From a virus, in the IMG/VR virus record IMGVR_UViG_3300026319_000008, positions 1 to 48,773 of that record: a stretch of DNA of 48,773 bases. One strand, given 5' to 3'. Positions within the stretch are counted from its first letter, which is position 1. Each line of letters opens with the position of its first letter. A program made the position numbers and the translations under genes. Below the pieces are notes generated by a model. That model worked only from the letters and a program-made list of their open reading frames with translations. It was not told the DNA's origin and searched no databases. Below are positions 27,601 to 36,199 of the stretch, in pieces.

Positions 27601-30260
27601 GCCAAGTCGTCAGGAGCAGCGCCAGCTTTGTTGTAATAGTCCCGAGGAAGTGCTGCACGTTGAGCCTCCGTCAAGAAGTCGGTGCCGAGTTTGACACGCT
27701 CGACCTTGTTGCCGTAGAGAATGCCATCGGCGAAGTAGTTATCCGCTGCGATGTCAGGGCGAAGGTTGATATCCTCTGCGACTTGCGCTCGCATCTCAGC
27801 ACGGTCGGCTTTCCATTGCTTGGTTTGTGTGCGGGCTTGGGCTTGGCTAATACGCTTCGTAGCAGACTCGACATCCGCTGCGTGTCGCTCCTGCATGTTC
27901 TTATCATAGGCTTTAAAGCGTTCTACGCTCATGCCTAAGGCGTTAGCGCGTTCGAACACGCGGGAGGGCTCCTCAGGTACCGACAACTTCTCATCAAACG
28001 CCCGCGGATCAAGCGGCTTACCCTCGCGCGCACCAACCTCACCAGTGTCGACCTTCTGGAAGATATCTTCCCACGTGGCGTCCTTACCTAGCAGCGCCGA
28101 AATCTGATCCTTGATCGCAGTGAAGAACGCCTTCATGCGCTCGAATAGGCCGTGTACTTCTGGTGTTGGGGCTTTCGCTCCGTTGGCCCAATCCTGATAA
28201 GCCTCAGCAATGGACTCCTCAAGCTTCAAGCTTGGATTGGCATCAGGATACCGGCGATCAATACTATACTTGCTTAACCATCCACCTGCAAGTGCTTGCG
28301 CCTCCAACGTCTCCCACTCACCTTCCTTGAAGAAGCCGTAGCTACGCAAGTGATGAATCGCTTCATGCCGGGCTGCGCTAAGTGCGTTCTCACTATCCAG
28401 TGCGTACAGTATAATCGGATACGCATCACGATAGCGAATGTACGCGCCGCCAATCCCGCCAAGCGCTTCACCAGCCCACTGACCCTCAACCCCCTTCGCT
28501 CTGATACTCTCAACGCCCTCAACTGCCACCTTCTTTGGAACGATGCGATCCAACTCTTGACCGACAATGTCGACAAGCTGACGATCTTCCTCAGCGCGTG
28601 CGAAGTCAGGCTTGACGTAGGCTTTGATTTTATCCGAATAGGCTTCCCACTGACCGCCTTCAAGGACTTCACGGAATTGGTTGTAGTCGACGTTGTCGAG
28701 TCTATCAAGCTTGATCCACGCTACGCCTTCAGTCCCAGCCTTCTCCCTTGCGCCACTGATCCGATAACCACCAACACGCTCGGCTTCTGGATAGTTTTCC
28801 TTTATCTGGCGCAGCAACGACCGCATCAGTGCAGGACCAAAGTCCCTTGGGCCTAATCCATTGAGCCCCATCACCATATCAACCATAAGGTCCTTACCGG
28901 CAGGGGTAAGCTCAAGATGGCCGATCTTATTGCCTTGCTCATCGAGTAGGCGCCATTGGTCCGCTGGGATAGCGCCACCACGGAAGTCAGCGGTGTCTTG
29001 CGAGATAGCTTCACGCTTCTCCATCTTGATGGCACGGTCGCCTACGCTGAGCAGCGGTTCAAGGCCATAAGCTGCACGGGTGGCGGGCACCGCTTCGGGT
29101 AATGGAATTGGTGGTGGCTGCACGGCCTCCTTAGTCAGGTCCGCTTCGCGTTTAGTGATCCCATCCGGCCGCACACGGATGTCATCCGCAAGGGCCTTAA
29201 ACACCTCCGGTTCCATCTTGGCGGCAAGATCGCCTAAGGGTACGTGGATGTCATCGCCGCTTCGCTTCGCAGCTTCAAGTTGTTCCGCGAGGTTCGGGAC
29301 CCAACCAAGGATTCCGTCATCTGGTAATGGGACCTTATCGCCGTAGAGCGCAGCGACGCCTTCTACACTGATCCCCACATCAGCATCGCTGTGCTGACGA
29401 ACATAACTAGCAAGCAGATCAGCATTGCGCTCACGAAGAGTGCTTTGCTGTGCATCACTGATGACTTCGCCAAGGGCGTCGATGTCTTTGGCGTTGCGAT
29501 CGAGGAGGTAAGCGTCGTAGTCGGGAAGGACACCAGTTGGGGGCTTACGGTCATTACGGAGCCACATGTTCACTGAGGCTTGGTCGAGGTCACGGATCAG
29601 CTTCGCGTTGTGCTCACCAATGGCAGGGCCGAGGTGGTCATGTGCGCGGCCGGTCATACCAGCGGATTGCACCATTGCACCGACATCACGTACGCCAGTT
29701 AGGTTAGTAACTGCGTCCGCCACAGTGTTCTGAATCGCCCCAAGAGTCTGAAAGATAGACTGCCCAGACGCTTCGATTGCACTAAGCAGCGGATGGTTGT
29801 GCATGTCCTCAGTGCTGATGTCTTTAGTAGTATCAATCTCCTTGAACCGCACCAATGGATCGTCCGGCCACATCATCTTGCCGATGGCCTCGGGTGCACG
29901 AAGGACTTTCATCGGGAGATCTAGGAGCTTGAGCTTGGAGCTAAGGCTATCGAGGGTACCATAGTCATCGTTGATTAGCTTCGGCACCATTGGATTCGAG
30001 CGGACGAAGTCTTCGAGGTGAGGATTATTTCGAACGATGGCCCCAGCCATTTGGGCCTTGTAGTTCTTCTCGAATTCGTCGAGGTCATTGTATATGATAT
30101 TACCATCGACCCCAGATGAGCGTGAGAGTTCCATTGCCCGTGCGGCATCATCTGGGCTATCGCTAATGGCCGCCGTGACTGCCATAGACGTACGGGCGCG
30201 GTTGCTGTTGTGCAGCCTGACTATGTCCTCGCCTGTAATCTCTGGCGTCTCATCAGGCAT
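24678..30260 (-). CDS. Giant internal virion/ejection protein (1860 aa) with zinc metallopeptidase motif
   Basis: The position equals T7 gp16: last of three ejection genes, coupled to the transglycosylase gene by TAATG. The N-terminal 600 residues are mainly helical. A zincin motif lies at H632-E-A-I-H-H637 (AARHEAIHHLRSYG) with a downstream Glu in LKLEESIAEAYQDWA about 60 residues later, as in metallopeptidase domains of phage polyvalent proteins. The rest is long helical segments ending with a hydrophobic LGSVVVGAAFGATLFN and a basic tail. It is expected to be injected with the DNA, forming part of the trans-envelope channel and possibly cutting a host or virion protein on entry. Confidence 0.8.
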   Translation of the reverse strand: MPDETPEITGEDIVRLHNSNRARTSMAVTAAISDSPDDAARAMELSRSSGVDGNIIYNDLDEFEKNYKAQMAGAIVRNNPHLEDFVRSNPMVPKLINDDYGTLDSLSSKLKLLDLPMKVLRAPEAIGKMMWPDDPLVRFKEIDTTKDISTEDMHNHPLLSAIEASGQSIFQTLGAIQNTVADAVTNLTGVRDVGAMVQSAGMTGRAHDHLGPAIGEHNAKLIRDLDQASVNMWLRNDRKPPTGVLPDYDAYLLDRNAKDIDALGEVISDAQQSTLRERNADLLASYVRQHSDADVGISVEGVAALYGDKVPLPDDGILGWVPNLAEQLEAAKRSGDDIHVPLGDLAAKMEPEVFKALADDIRVRPDGITKREADLTKEAVQPPPIPLPEAVPATRAAYGLEPLLSVGDRAIKMEKREAISQDTADFRGGAIPADQWRLLDEQGNKIGHLELTPAGKDLMVDMVMGLNGLGPRDFGPALMRSLLRQIKENYPEAERVGGYRISGAREKAGTEGVAWIKLDRLDNVDYNQFREVLEGGQWEAYSDKIKAYVKPDFARAEEDRQLVDIVGQELDRIVPKKVAVEGVESIRAKGVEGQWAGEALGGIGGAYIRYRDAYPIILYALDSENALSAARHEAIHHLRSYGFFKEGEWETLEAQALAGGWLSKYSIDRRYPDANPSLKLEESIAEAYQDWANGAKAPTPEVHGLFERMKAFFTAIKDQISALLGKDATWEDIFQKVDTGEVGAREGKPLDPRAFDEKLSVPEEPSRVFERANALGMSVERFKAYDKNMQERHAADVESATKRISQAQARTQTKQWKADRAEMRAQVAEDINLRPDIAADNYFADGILYGNKVERVKLGTDFLTEAQRAALPRDYYNKAGAAPDDLAGLFGFPDGATLISHLSGLSEIRRQSGMRPIEFKRRVIDIETDRQMRQKYGVLDENIMDAVKEQVASETQLNMLHEETLYYGMQAKQVPLDQATIKARVAEEFETYPVSAVNSDAFLRITKRAGDALEMSLLKKDPEGAFRAKQQQYYSTLLAKHAIEFEMQVEKFEKLAGRLSKREVKAVDPAALDFIHGLLADAGIPVKRSLDEILASKGYYGKETGESTLPKYVEARAREGWDPAVSEAIQDGQVKQLDAMNVAEMRDFMDAITSLNHIGRKVRNIEIAGEKKDWQEFRQGVIDNIRMLPLRTDASLGKEGKGRYIYAFDAQLTRMEELVKDLDLRKELGPLYQAVIVPMMHSKAFDFDLKTDLAQHFRDVRGSFDHKWRKSLNDTINQDIIVDPRTGLVGERAPYDMTRENLIQVMLNWGSRSNIGKYVQGAAMAKFGRRLTKDEFPLYEAQIKGLIDKHATAADWDFVKQMWKPFEGWREKMDDVSRSTSGVVPKMVERAAFDTPHGTIEGGYWPVHYDRIRSDIGVIEDRRPTDDGVFGNNYFRAATAKGHLKERTGYVDFVDISTSLEQAAGTMQQTMHDIAYRDALIQAGRVFYDKGIRAAIRNHYGPEYEAQLVPWLRRVANQYSEDPSTGAMNDALRRTRINLVGHVLPLNLKVILSPDIGVPDPVAWASHVANRSANIKFAMEKSDEIRHLVFNMDRDFRESLDRITLDPNASDLQKKAVQWGFVPIAKVSQEFRVSTFVDQYNKALSRGKTETEAALIADSYVRERHGAASVVDLPAIMQSTEGMKMLTMFYGYFNTMYNWQRQLPGNVRRGEAQNFMVNGLGSVVVGAAFGATLFNTRKEDDSWFKIIGKALLLQPLQTIPIVRDAANYALEGYQPRSPLASLLGAAGSIYTDAKHLYKHERLDKPITHVGNVIGLATGLPLAQVGRTVQFGVDVARGKQKPKNIGDWARGIITGESKLKK

Positions 30261-32386
30261 TATGGTGCTGCTTTCTTCTTCTGGAAGAGTTCTTGATATT
30301 GCTTCTGAATATATAGGCGTCCAATGGCCTTATCATCAAGGGTTGGATCAAGCTTCTTGGCATCCTCAATGACTTTAGACGGCACTGGAAGTTTATACAG
30401 ACTGTCCTTGGAGCTACTGAACCAAAACTGTGACGAATGTTGCTGCGACAGCAACTGCGCTCCAACCTTCTTGATCTCCTCAATCCCCATTGGCTTCTTG
30501 TTCTGTTGATAATAATCCTGTAGTTGATCCATCAACGCCCCTTTGAAGAGTAAACGGTCATCACGGTTCGCCTTGTCATTGAAGTCGGGTGGCAGCGTCG
30601 GTGCGAGGTATCGCATCGCCTGCTCTGTCGCGAGGTCTTTAACATCAGGGTTGCGATTCTTCTCGGCTTGAAGGTCAATCATCTTGCCCCATGGCCCGCG
30701 GGGTATCTCGTACTTATCGCGCCACTTCGCCATATCCATCTGAACGAATTCGGCGGGGTGATCTTCGGCGAAGGCTTTCATCTTAGAGACTTCTACCGTG
30801 GCCATGTCAGAGGGGCCGTAATCATCCTTCGAGTTGTTGGCTAACATCTCGCTATAACGGTTTTTGGTATAAGGATCGAGCCGACCAAGCTTGTCCCATG
30901 CTTCTACCAGTTCGGGCTTGTTGCCAACCATCTCCTCGACTGACGTGGGCTTCTTACCTCCATTGACCGCAGCAATGGCTTGCAACAGCGTGTTCTTCGT
31001 CGTGAAGATTTCATTCTTCTCGGCCGCCACATCCCGATTATGATTGCCAAGGATTTGAGTGCGTACGGCCTCAGGGAGTTGAGTGTTATCCGGCGCGGAC
31101 GCCGAGGCAATCTGTTCACCGCGTTGGTACTTCTCCTCCAACCCAGCACTTCGCGCGAGGACCTTGTTCGTCGCGGAGAGGTATTGTGCGCCACTATGAT
31201 AGTGATCGCTCAGCTTATTGGGGTCAGCATTAGCCGAGCCGGGTCCACCGAACCAAGCTTTTACAGCGGTATTAAACGAACCATACTTCTCTTGGTACTG
31301 ACCGAATTTGAAATCGAAGAGCTTGTCCTGCGCGACGTGGTCCTTAAGGAATTCCTCCGGTGTCATCGAAGGCATCCCGGCTTCCTTGAGCCACGGCTGA
31401 AGGTTATACGACATCACTTGATAACGACCGAGGCCGTTACCAGTGGTGCCCGCACTGTCAGTGGCTTTGGGACCGACAGTCCAGTACTTGCCTTCGAAGG
31501 ACGCAACGGCTTCACGAGCGCGCGGCGCGGATACAACACCGGAGCCCCAGAAGAGATCATCCCCGGAGCCGACCTGCTTAGCGATCATCCGCGAGCCGAC
31601 GTTGGTCTGTTGAGTCTGGACGTAGTTGGCGGTCTTGACGATGTCATCGCCTTGCAGGATGCCACCCTTTGATGCTTCGTCCTGCATCTTGCCCGCGGCG
31701 ATTGGGTCCTTCTTGGCAAGGCCTTTGATCCGCTGCGCCCATAAATCGGACTTGGCGACCTCAACCGCTAGCTGCTCCTGATCCGGTGATTGCCCAAGTA
31801 GCTGCGACTTGGCACGAATTTGATTCTCGGTGTTGGTGACCGATTGGCGGAAGCTGACTTCGTCCTCTGGGTTAGCTAGGGCTTGGTTTGAGTTCTCTGT
31901 GATACGGGCATCCGCAGTACCGACTGCGTATTTCTTATTCTCCGTCGCGGCGTGACCAGCACCATTGAAGAGGCTGCGACCAACAGTGCTAAGCGATTGT
32001 GAATCGAAAAGCTTCCGCGCCATGTCGTTTGGCAAGCTATCACGCACGGACTTACGCGCAGTAGTCAAATCCTCGTTGAACCCTTTAGCATAATACTGCA
32101 CGGCTTGGTTGCCCTGCATAGCATCAAGCTTGGCCTTAATATCTCCCGCCTTCTGCATGAAGGAGACATCAGCCTCCTGTGCAGCGGTGTGATTATTGAG
32201 GTCCTGCATCGCGAGCCCGCGTGCGAACATCTCACCGCCAACAGAGTCGAGGGTCTTACCCATGCCATTGATAGCGTTGGCGACGTTGACACCGAACGAC
32301 TCAGGGCGAACGTCAGCAGTGTACCGCGGCGTCGGATCGAACGCGGGAGCAACCTGTTGCGTGCCTGAAAATGGTACTTGAGGCAT
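30260..32386 (-). CDS. Internal virion protein with lysozyme-like transglycosylase domain (708 aa)
   Basis: Corresponds to T7 gp15 by position; the muramidase that T7 carries in gp16 lies here instead. Residues about 290-385 hold the lysozyme-like domain: a Glu in VASFEGKYW, GNGLGRYQVMSYNLQPWLKE, MTPEEFLKDHVAQDKLFDFK and KYGSFNTAVKAWFGGPG. This would open the peptidoglycan during DNA entry. The rest is long helical and Gln/Asn-rich. The start MPQVPFSG overlaps the upstream TAA (TAATG) and is preferred to an ATG 48 nt earlier. Confidence 0.85.
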   Translation of the reverse strand: MPQVPFSGTQQVAPAFDPTPRYTADVRPESFGVNVANAINGMGKTLDSVGGEMFARGLAMQDLNNHTAAQEADVSFMQKAGDIKAKLDAMQGNQAVQYYAKGFNEDLTTARKSVRDSLPNDMARKLFDSQSLSTVGRSLFNGAGHAATENKKYAVGTADARITENSNQALANPEDEVSFRQSVTNTENQIRAKSQLLGQSPDQEQLAVEVAKSDLWAQRIKGLAKKDPIAAGKMQDEASKGGILQGDDIVKTANYVQTQQTNVGSRMIAKQVGSGDDLFWGSGVVSAPRAREAVASFEGKYWTVGPKATDSAGTTGNGLGRYQVMSYNLQPWLKEAGMPSMTPEEFLKDHVAQDKLFDFKFGQYQEKYGSFNTAVKAWFGGPGSANADPNKLSDHYHSGAQYLSATNKVLARSAGLEEKYQRGEQIASASAPDNTQLPEAVRTQILGNHNRDVAAEKNEIFTTKNTLLQAIAAVNGGKKPTSVEEMVGNKPELVEAWDKLGRLDPYTKNRYSEMLANNSKDDYGPSDMATVEVSKMKAFAEDHPAEFVQMDMAKWRDKYEIPRGPWGKMIDLQAEKNRNPDVKDLATEQAMRYLAPTLPPDFNDKANRDDRLLFKGALMDQLQDYYQQNKKPMGIEEIKKVGAQLLSQQHSSQFWFSSSKDSLYKLPVPSKVIEDAKKLDPTLDDKAIGRLYIQKQYQELFQKKKAAP

Positions 32387-32931
32387 TAGACTGTTGCACT
32401 CCCCCACATTCCCATCTGTGAACCCTGCATCCACTTGGAGCTTACGCTACCAACGGTGCCAAGAATGGATGACATTGCGTTGATATCGCCTGCCTTCTTA
32501 GCATTCTCACCAGCCATCACGTCGAGTTGTGCTTGGTTGAGGTCCATAACAGATTTCACGTCGTAGTCATACGCGACCTTCGCGGCGTTGCTGCGAATCT
32601 GTGTCAGGTCCATCCGTGTCAGCGTGCCTTGTGAAGCACGGACCTGAGCGGCAGAGCCGGAGTTGATGTCGAGGCCGCTAGCAGCTTGCGTAACCACAAT
32701 CTGACCACGTTGCTGCGCGGCCTTTTGTCCATACTGCGTCGCTTCGATCTCGCCCTTGTTCCGTGCGTATGCAGCGTTTTGCTTATCGATGTCGGCGTTG
32801 ATCCGCGCCACCTGCGCTTGGTAGTTGTACATGTCCTGTTGGCGCTGCCCAGCCTGCTGCGCACCAAAGGCCGACAGCAACCCTCCACCAAGGCTAGCGC
32901 CTAAACCGACGCCTCCTATACCTGCGGCCAT
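32386..32931 (-). CDS. Internal virion protein, gp14-like (181 aa)
   Basis: MAAGIGGVGLGASLGGGLLS is a Gly/Ala-rich hydrophobic start typical of gp14-like ejection proteins. A helical Gln/Ala-rich body follows (QQAGQRQQDMYNYQAQVARI), with ASGLDINSGSA in the middle. GAGGAAATC precedes the ATG. With the next two genes it completes the three-gene ejection set; gp14-type proteins insert in the outer membrane. Confidence 0.75.
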   Translation of the reverse strand: MAAGIGGVGLGASLGGGLLSAFGAQQAGQRQQDMYNYQAQVARINADIDKQNAAYARNKGEIEATQYGQKAAQQRGQIVVTQAASGLDINSGSAAQVRASQGTLTRMDLTQIRSNAAKVAYDYDVKSVMDLNQAQLDVMAGENAKKAGDINAMSSILGTVGSVSSKWMQGSQMGMWGSATV

Positions 32932-33353
32932 GATTTCCTCGTGATGTAAAATGGCAGGGCCTGCCCCTGTGGGTCTTCGAACTTTGCACCGAGCCACTTG
33001 AGCCAGCGGATCGCTTTGGCATTAGTGATCAATGTGTGACCGACAATGATTGGATAGCGCTCAAGTGCGGCTTCGAGCGCCCGCTGTGAGTGACGCACGA
33101 ATATAAAGATGTGCTCTTGCATGTGCTTGGTGGTGTACATCCATAAGTACGCGCGATCGCTTAGGAGCGTTGGTGCAATCAGCCCCCACACGCAGATGAT
33201 CTTTGTGTCCTGCATGCAGAGCCAGACGTATTCGGAGTTGCGCAGCGCACGATGCATCGTGTCCTGATCAATTGGCGCAGCCGTAGCCAGATGCTCCTCG
33301 AACATCATGTCGTATGCAACAAGACCAGAGATTGGTTGCATCACGAAGGTCAT
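32916..33353 (-). CDS. GNAT-like protein in the gp13 position (145 aa)
   Basis: Segments typical of acetyltransferase-fold phage proteins: SEYVWLCMQDTKIICVWGLI, AYLWMYTTKHMQEH, GHTLITNAKAIRWLKWLGAK and FEDPQGQALPFYI, the last two being the usual C-terminal motif (NxxAIRWLxxLGF). T7 gp13 occupies the same place and is needed for assembly of the internal core. Whether it acetylates anything is unknown. Coupled to the upstream gene by an ATGA overlap. Confidence 0.75.
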   Translation of the reverse strand: MTFVMQPISGLVAYDMMFEEHLATAAPIDQDTMHRALRNSEYVWLCMQDTKIICVWGLIAPTLLSDRAYLWMYTTKHMQEHIFIFVRHSQRALEAALERYPIIVGHTLITNAKAIRWLKWLGAKFEDPQGQALPFYITRKSWPQV

Positions 33354-36199
33354 CGCGGTCGGGCTCCGTTGTCACCGATGTCGAAGCTGGGGATCACGCC
33401 TAGGATGGTGGCAGGGTAGGGGTTGGATTGTTGGATGCAATATTGGCCGGGGATAGTATAGGTTGGATCAAGAAAGGTTCCAGCGTCGCCATCCACTAGG
33501 TCTGTTACGATTTGACTAGCTTGCCCAACTAGCATCGTTGAGACATTTCCACGTATAAGGTCTTTCATTGGTGTCAGACTGTTGAAGTCGGAGCCGATCG
33601 AGAGTCCTAGGGTCTCTGCTACACGAACGTCTACAGAGTTGATCTTCTTAACCTTGCCCTGCACGGTTGGATCGCCAATCTCAAGTGGAAGGGTCTGAAG
33701 GTCGCAGTTGTAGGCAATGCCTACGGTGACTTTGCTTGCGGGTGTAGCGAGTGTGAATGTGCCCGCAGTGTTCATAACGAATGGTGGGACGATTACTCCA
33801 TCAGCGAGTCCAGTCACCGTGCGCCCCGCGAGGAATTCGGCTCCACTAAAGTTAGTAGCTGGTGCACCGACGTAGCCGATGCCACAATCCACACACCAAG
33901 CGTCAGCGACGCCAGTCGTGAATACACGTTCAGAAATCCGTTCGATGTACTTAAGGAAGTGACCATCGATCAGGCGCTCCACCACGGTGTATACTGCATC
34001 GACTTCGCCCGCGAGGTCAGTGTTTTCAACCACGGTACACACCGATTTGAAGTTCCCTGCGGTAGTCGAGTGGGCCCAGCCGATGAACTCTTGTTCTTTA
34101 AGGAAGGTCAGTGTGAGCATCACACCATCGTCGCGAATAGCCCAAACTACCTTGAATGGCTCCTCGGCCCATGCCCATTCATCGACAGTGTGTCCATAGA
34201 AGAGGTGGGATGCAATAGCCGAGATATCGGTACCAGTGAACACATTGGCGTAGATATTATAGGCGCTGTCACGCACAATCGACCCCTTAGCTTGCACATA
34301 CAGCACGTCGAAGTTTGCGATGATAGGTGGAACGTTGGATATTCCATTGAAGGATTGCGCATTCGCGACCAGCGCCGTTGGGGATATGGGTGAGCCTTGA
34401 CCATTGCCGCCATTGATGATCCATGAGTTGCGGTCGGTGAACATTAACAGACCGGAGGTCTGTGAGACCATGGAGCGAATGGTATTGAGTTGACCTGAAA
34501 CGAGGGTGCCAGTGATTGAATCATCAGGCTGCGTGATCGACGAGACATCGAAGTTGAAGAACGAGCCGGGGCGAGACATGTAGAAGGTCTGTGGGTTGGC
34601 TAATGGCGCAGCGAGGATCAAACGCTGCTGGAAGAAGCTTGGGACGGTTGGGTTGCCCGTAGCAGTGGCTGAAACGATAGCAAATGCTGTGGCAGCGCCT
34701 GAGGAGAATACAACAGTCGGGACTGTGGTGTAACCTGTTCCGGGATTTAGAATTTCAACTAGGCCCACACCCCAAACGAGGTTTGTAGTCGCGCCAGTGC
34801 CACTACCAGAAGTCGATATCTGAGGTACAGGGTTGGATGGAGTTGATCCGAAGTGAATTTGCCCCGGATTTGAGCCGGGCACTGCGATATTGTAGAAGGT
34901 AGCTACAGCGCCACCACCGCCAACTGTAGCAACTACAAGTGTCACGTTATCAGCGAAGGTGACTGTGTCATTGATTGCATAGCCAGTGCCACCAGCACCG
35001 ACCGTTGGGGTACCATGTACTTGAAGAACAGCAGCAGCAGATGCGACTATAGTGAATGGTGAGCCGGTAAATGTAACCGTAGGTACTGTGGTGTAAGTTC
35101 CAGACGCGGTCACAGTTACACTAGCAATACCTTGCCCAAGAAATGGATTCTTTGCGATCGGTGGGGTTTGAGAGAAGTCCGCTGCGATGTTAGAGTCAAC
35201 AAACTCAGTTGCTTCGGTGGAACCAATGTAACCATAGATGGTACCAACAGCTACAACACCGAAGTAGCTGACATCGGCCTTGTAGACGTTGTATGCAACT
35301 GCTCCGGCTGCTGCTGACCAAGCGATCTTATTGGACCCAGCAACGGTGCGTAAGTCCTGAATAGAACTAAGACTACCGGGGCTGGATTGATTTGACTCTT
35401 GTCCACTACCATCAACTGAAGTGACTACATAGGAATAGAACACTGTCCCAGCAGCAAGCGTCGTGGTGATTGTTGGAGCAGCTGGAACAGCAGCAGAGGA
35501 GCCAAAGACGATTGGAAGTAAGGTCCAGTTGTTAGCAGCGACTAGCGTCAACACATATGGTGGGTGCTCAGGATGACACAAGATCATCTGGTTGACGTTC
35601 TGAGCGAATTTGATGTCATGGAGTTGATCGCTGGTGTACGGCGAGTTGATAGTGTACACACGAGCAGCAGTACCGCCGGTAGTATATGCGCTATAGCCGG
35701 TGGAGTTAATATTTGCGTCGTCAATGATTCGCCCAAGCGCCATGTTGATACTGTCGAAGGTATTCATATTGAAGTATCGGTCGTTAAGTTGGGTCATACC
35801 TCCCACACCTTCGACAAATATCCAATTGCCTACACCCCATGGTGGAAATCCGGAGACGCTTAAGGTCGCAGGATTTGCCTGCGTGACTCCGGTGATGGGG
35901 AATGCAGGCTCAAGCACTGGAGTGCTATTGAAGTAAAAACGAATGTAGCCGTGACCAAACTCAAGCACGTAGCCGACTGCGAAGCTGGCTTGAAAGGGGA
36001 TCAGCCGAACGTTCTCGTTAGAGTTGAAGCATTGAAGGATATATTTCGTCCCCGGCCGCGTGCTAGCGCCACCACGATAGTCAACAAAGAAGTTCTCTAG
36101 CAGCGCAGCGCCAGAGCGGTACTTCTGCATATCCACGCGCGCGAAGAGCTTGGGGCTCCATTCGCCACTGTTGAAGCTGGCTTGGATTACAGAAGTCAC
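33350..36199 (-). CDS. Tail tube nozzle protein, gp12-like (949 aa), GTG start
   Basis: The N-terminus SFNSGEWSPKLFARVDMQKY and GAALLENFFVDYRGGASTRP is the family signature of T7 gp12-like tail tubular protein B. LLRMVSQTSGLLMFTDRNSW-type segments and YVQAKGSIVRD follow in the second half. Residues about 370-520 contain tandem GxGYxxxPTV and GGTGYAINDTVTF beta units, an insertion shared with the neighbouring gp11-like gene. The GTG at 36199 gives a GTGA overlap with the upstream stop. An ATG at 36226 would reach into the upstream gene. Confidence 0.88.
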   Translation of the reverse strand: MTSVIQASFNSGEWSPKLFARVDMQKYRSGAALLENFFVDYRGGASTRPGTKYILQCFNSNENVRLIPFQASFAVGYVLEFGHGYIRFYFNSTPVLEPAFPITGVTQANPATLSVSGFPPWGVGNWIFVEGVGGMTQLNDRYFNMNTFDSINMALGRIIDDANINSTGYSAYTTGGTAARVYTINSPYTSDQLHDIKFAQNVNQMILCHPEHPPYVLTLVAANNWTLLPIVFGSSAAVPAAPTITTTLAAGTVFYSYVVTSVDGSGQESNQSSPGSLSSIQDLRTVAGSNKIAWSAAAGAVAYNVYKADVSYFGVVAVGTIYGYIGSTEATEFVDSNIAADFSQTPPIAKNPFLGQGIASVTVTASGTYTTVPTVTFTGSPFTIVASAAAVLQVHGTPTVGAGGTGYAINDTVTFADNVTLVVATVGGGGAVATFYNIAVPGSNPGQIHFGSTPSNPVPQISTSGSGTGATTNLVWGVGLVEILNPGTGYTTVPTVVFSSGAATAFAIVSATATGNPTVPSFFQQRLILAAPLANPQTFYMSRPGSFFNFDVSSITQPDDSITGTLVSGQLNTIRSMVSQTSGLLMFTDRNSWIINGGNGQGSPISPTALVANAQSFNGISNVPPIIANFDVLYVQAKGSIVRDSAYNIYANVFTGTDISAIASHLFYGHTVDEWAWAEEPFKVVWAIRDDGVMLTLTFLKEQEFIGWAHSTTAGNFKSVCTVVENTDLAGEVDAVYTVVERLIDGHFLKYIERISERVFTTGVADAWCVDCGIGYVGAPATNFSGAEFLAGRTVTGLADGVIVPPFVMNTAGTFTLATPASKVTVGIAYNCDLQTLPLEIGDPTVQGKVKKINSVDVRVAETLGLSIGSDFNSLTPMKDLIRGNVSTMLVGQASQIVTDLVDGDAGTFLDPTYTIPGQYCIQQSNPYPATILGVIPSFDIGDNGARPR

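Noticed and set aside
27117-27938. 273-codon open frame on the plus strand
   Set aside because: Shadow of the giant ejection protein on the other strand: no promoter, no ribosome site and no recognisable protein. The same applies to long antisense frames at 2270-2965, 6752-7441 and 30980-31672.
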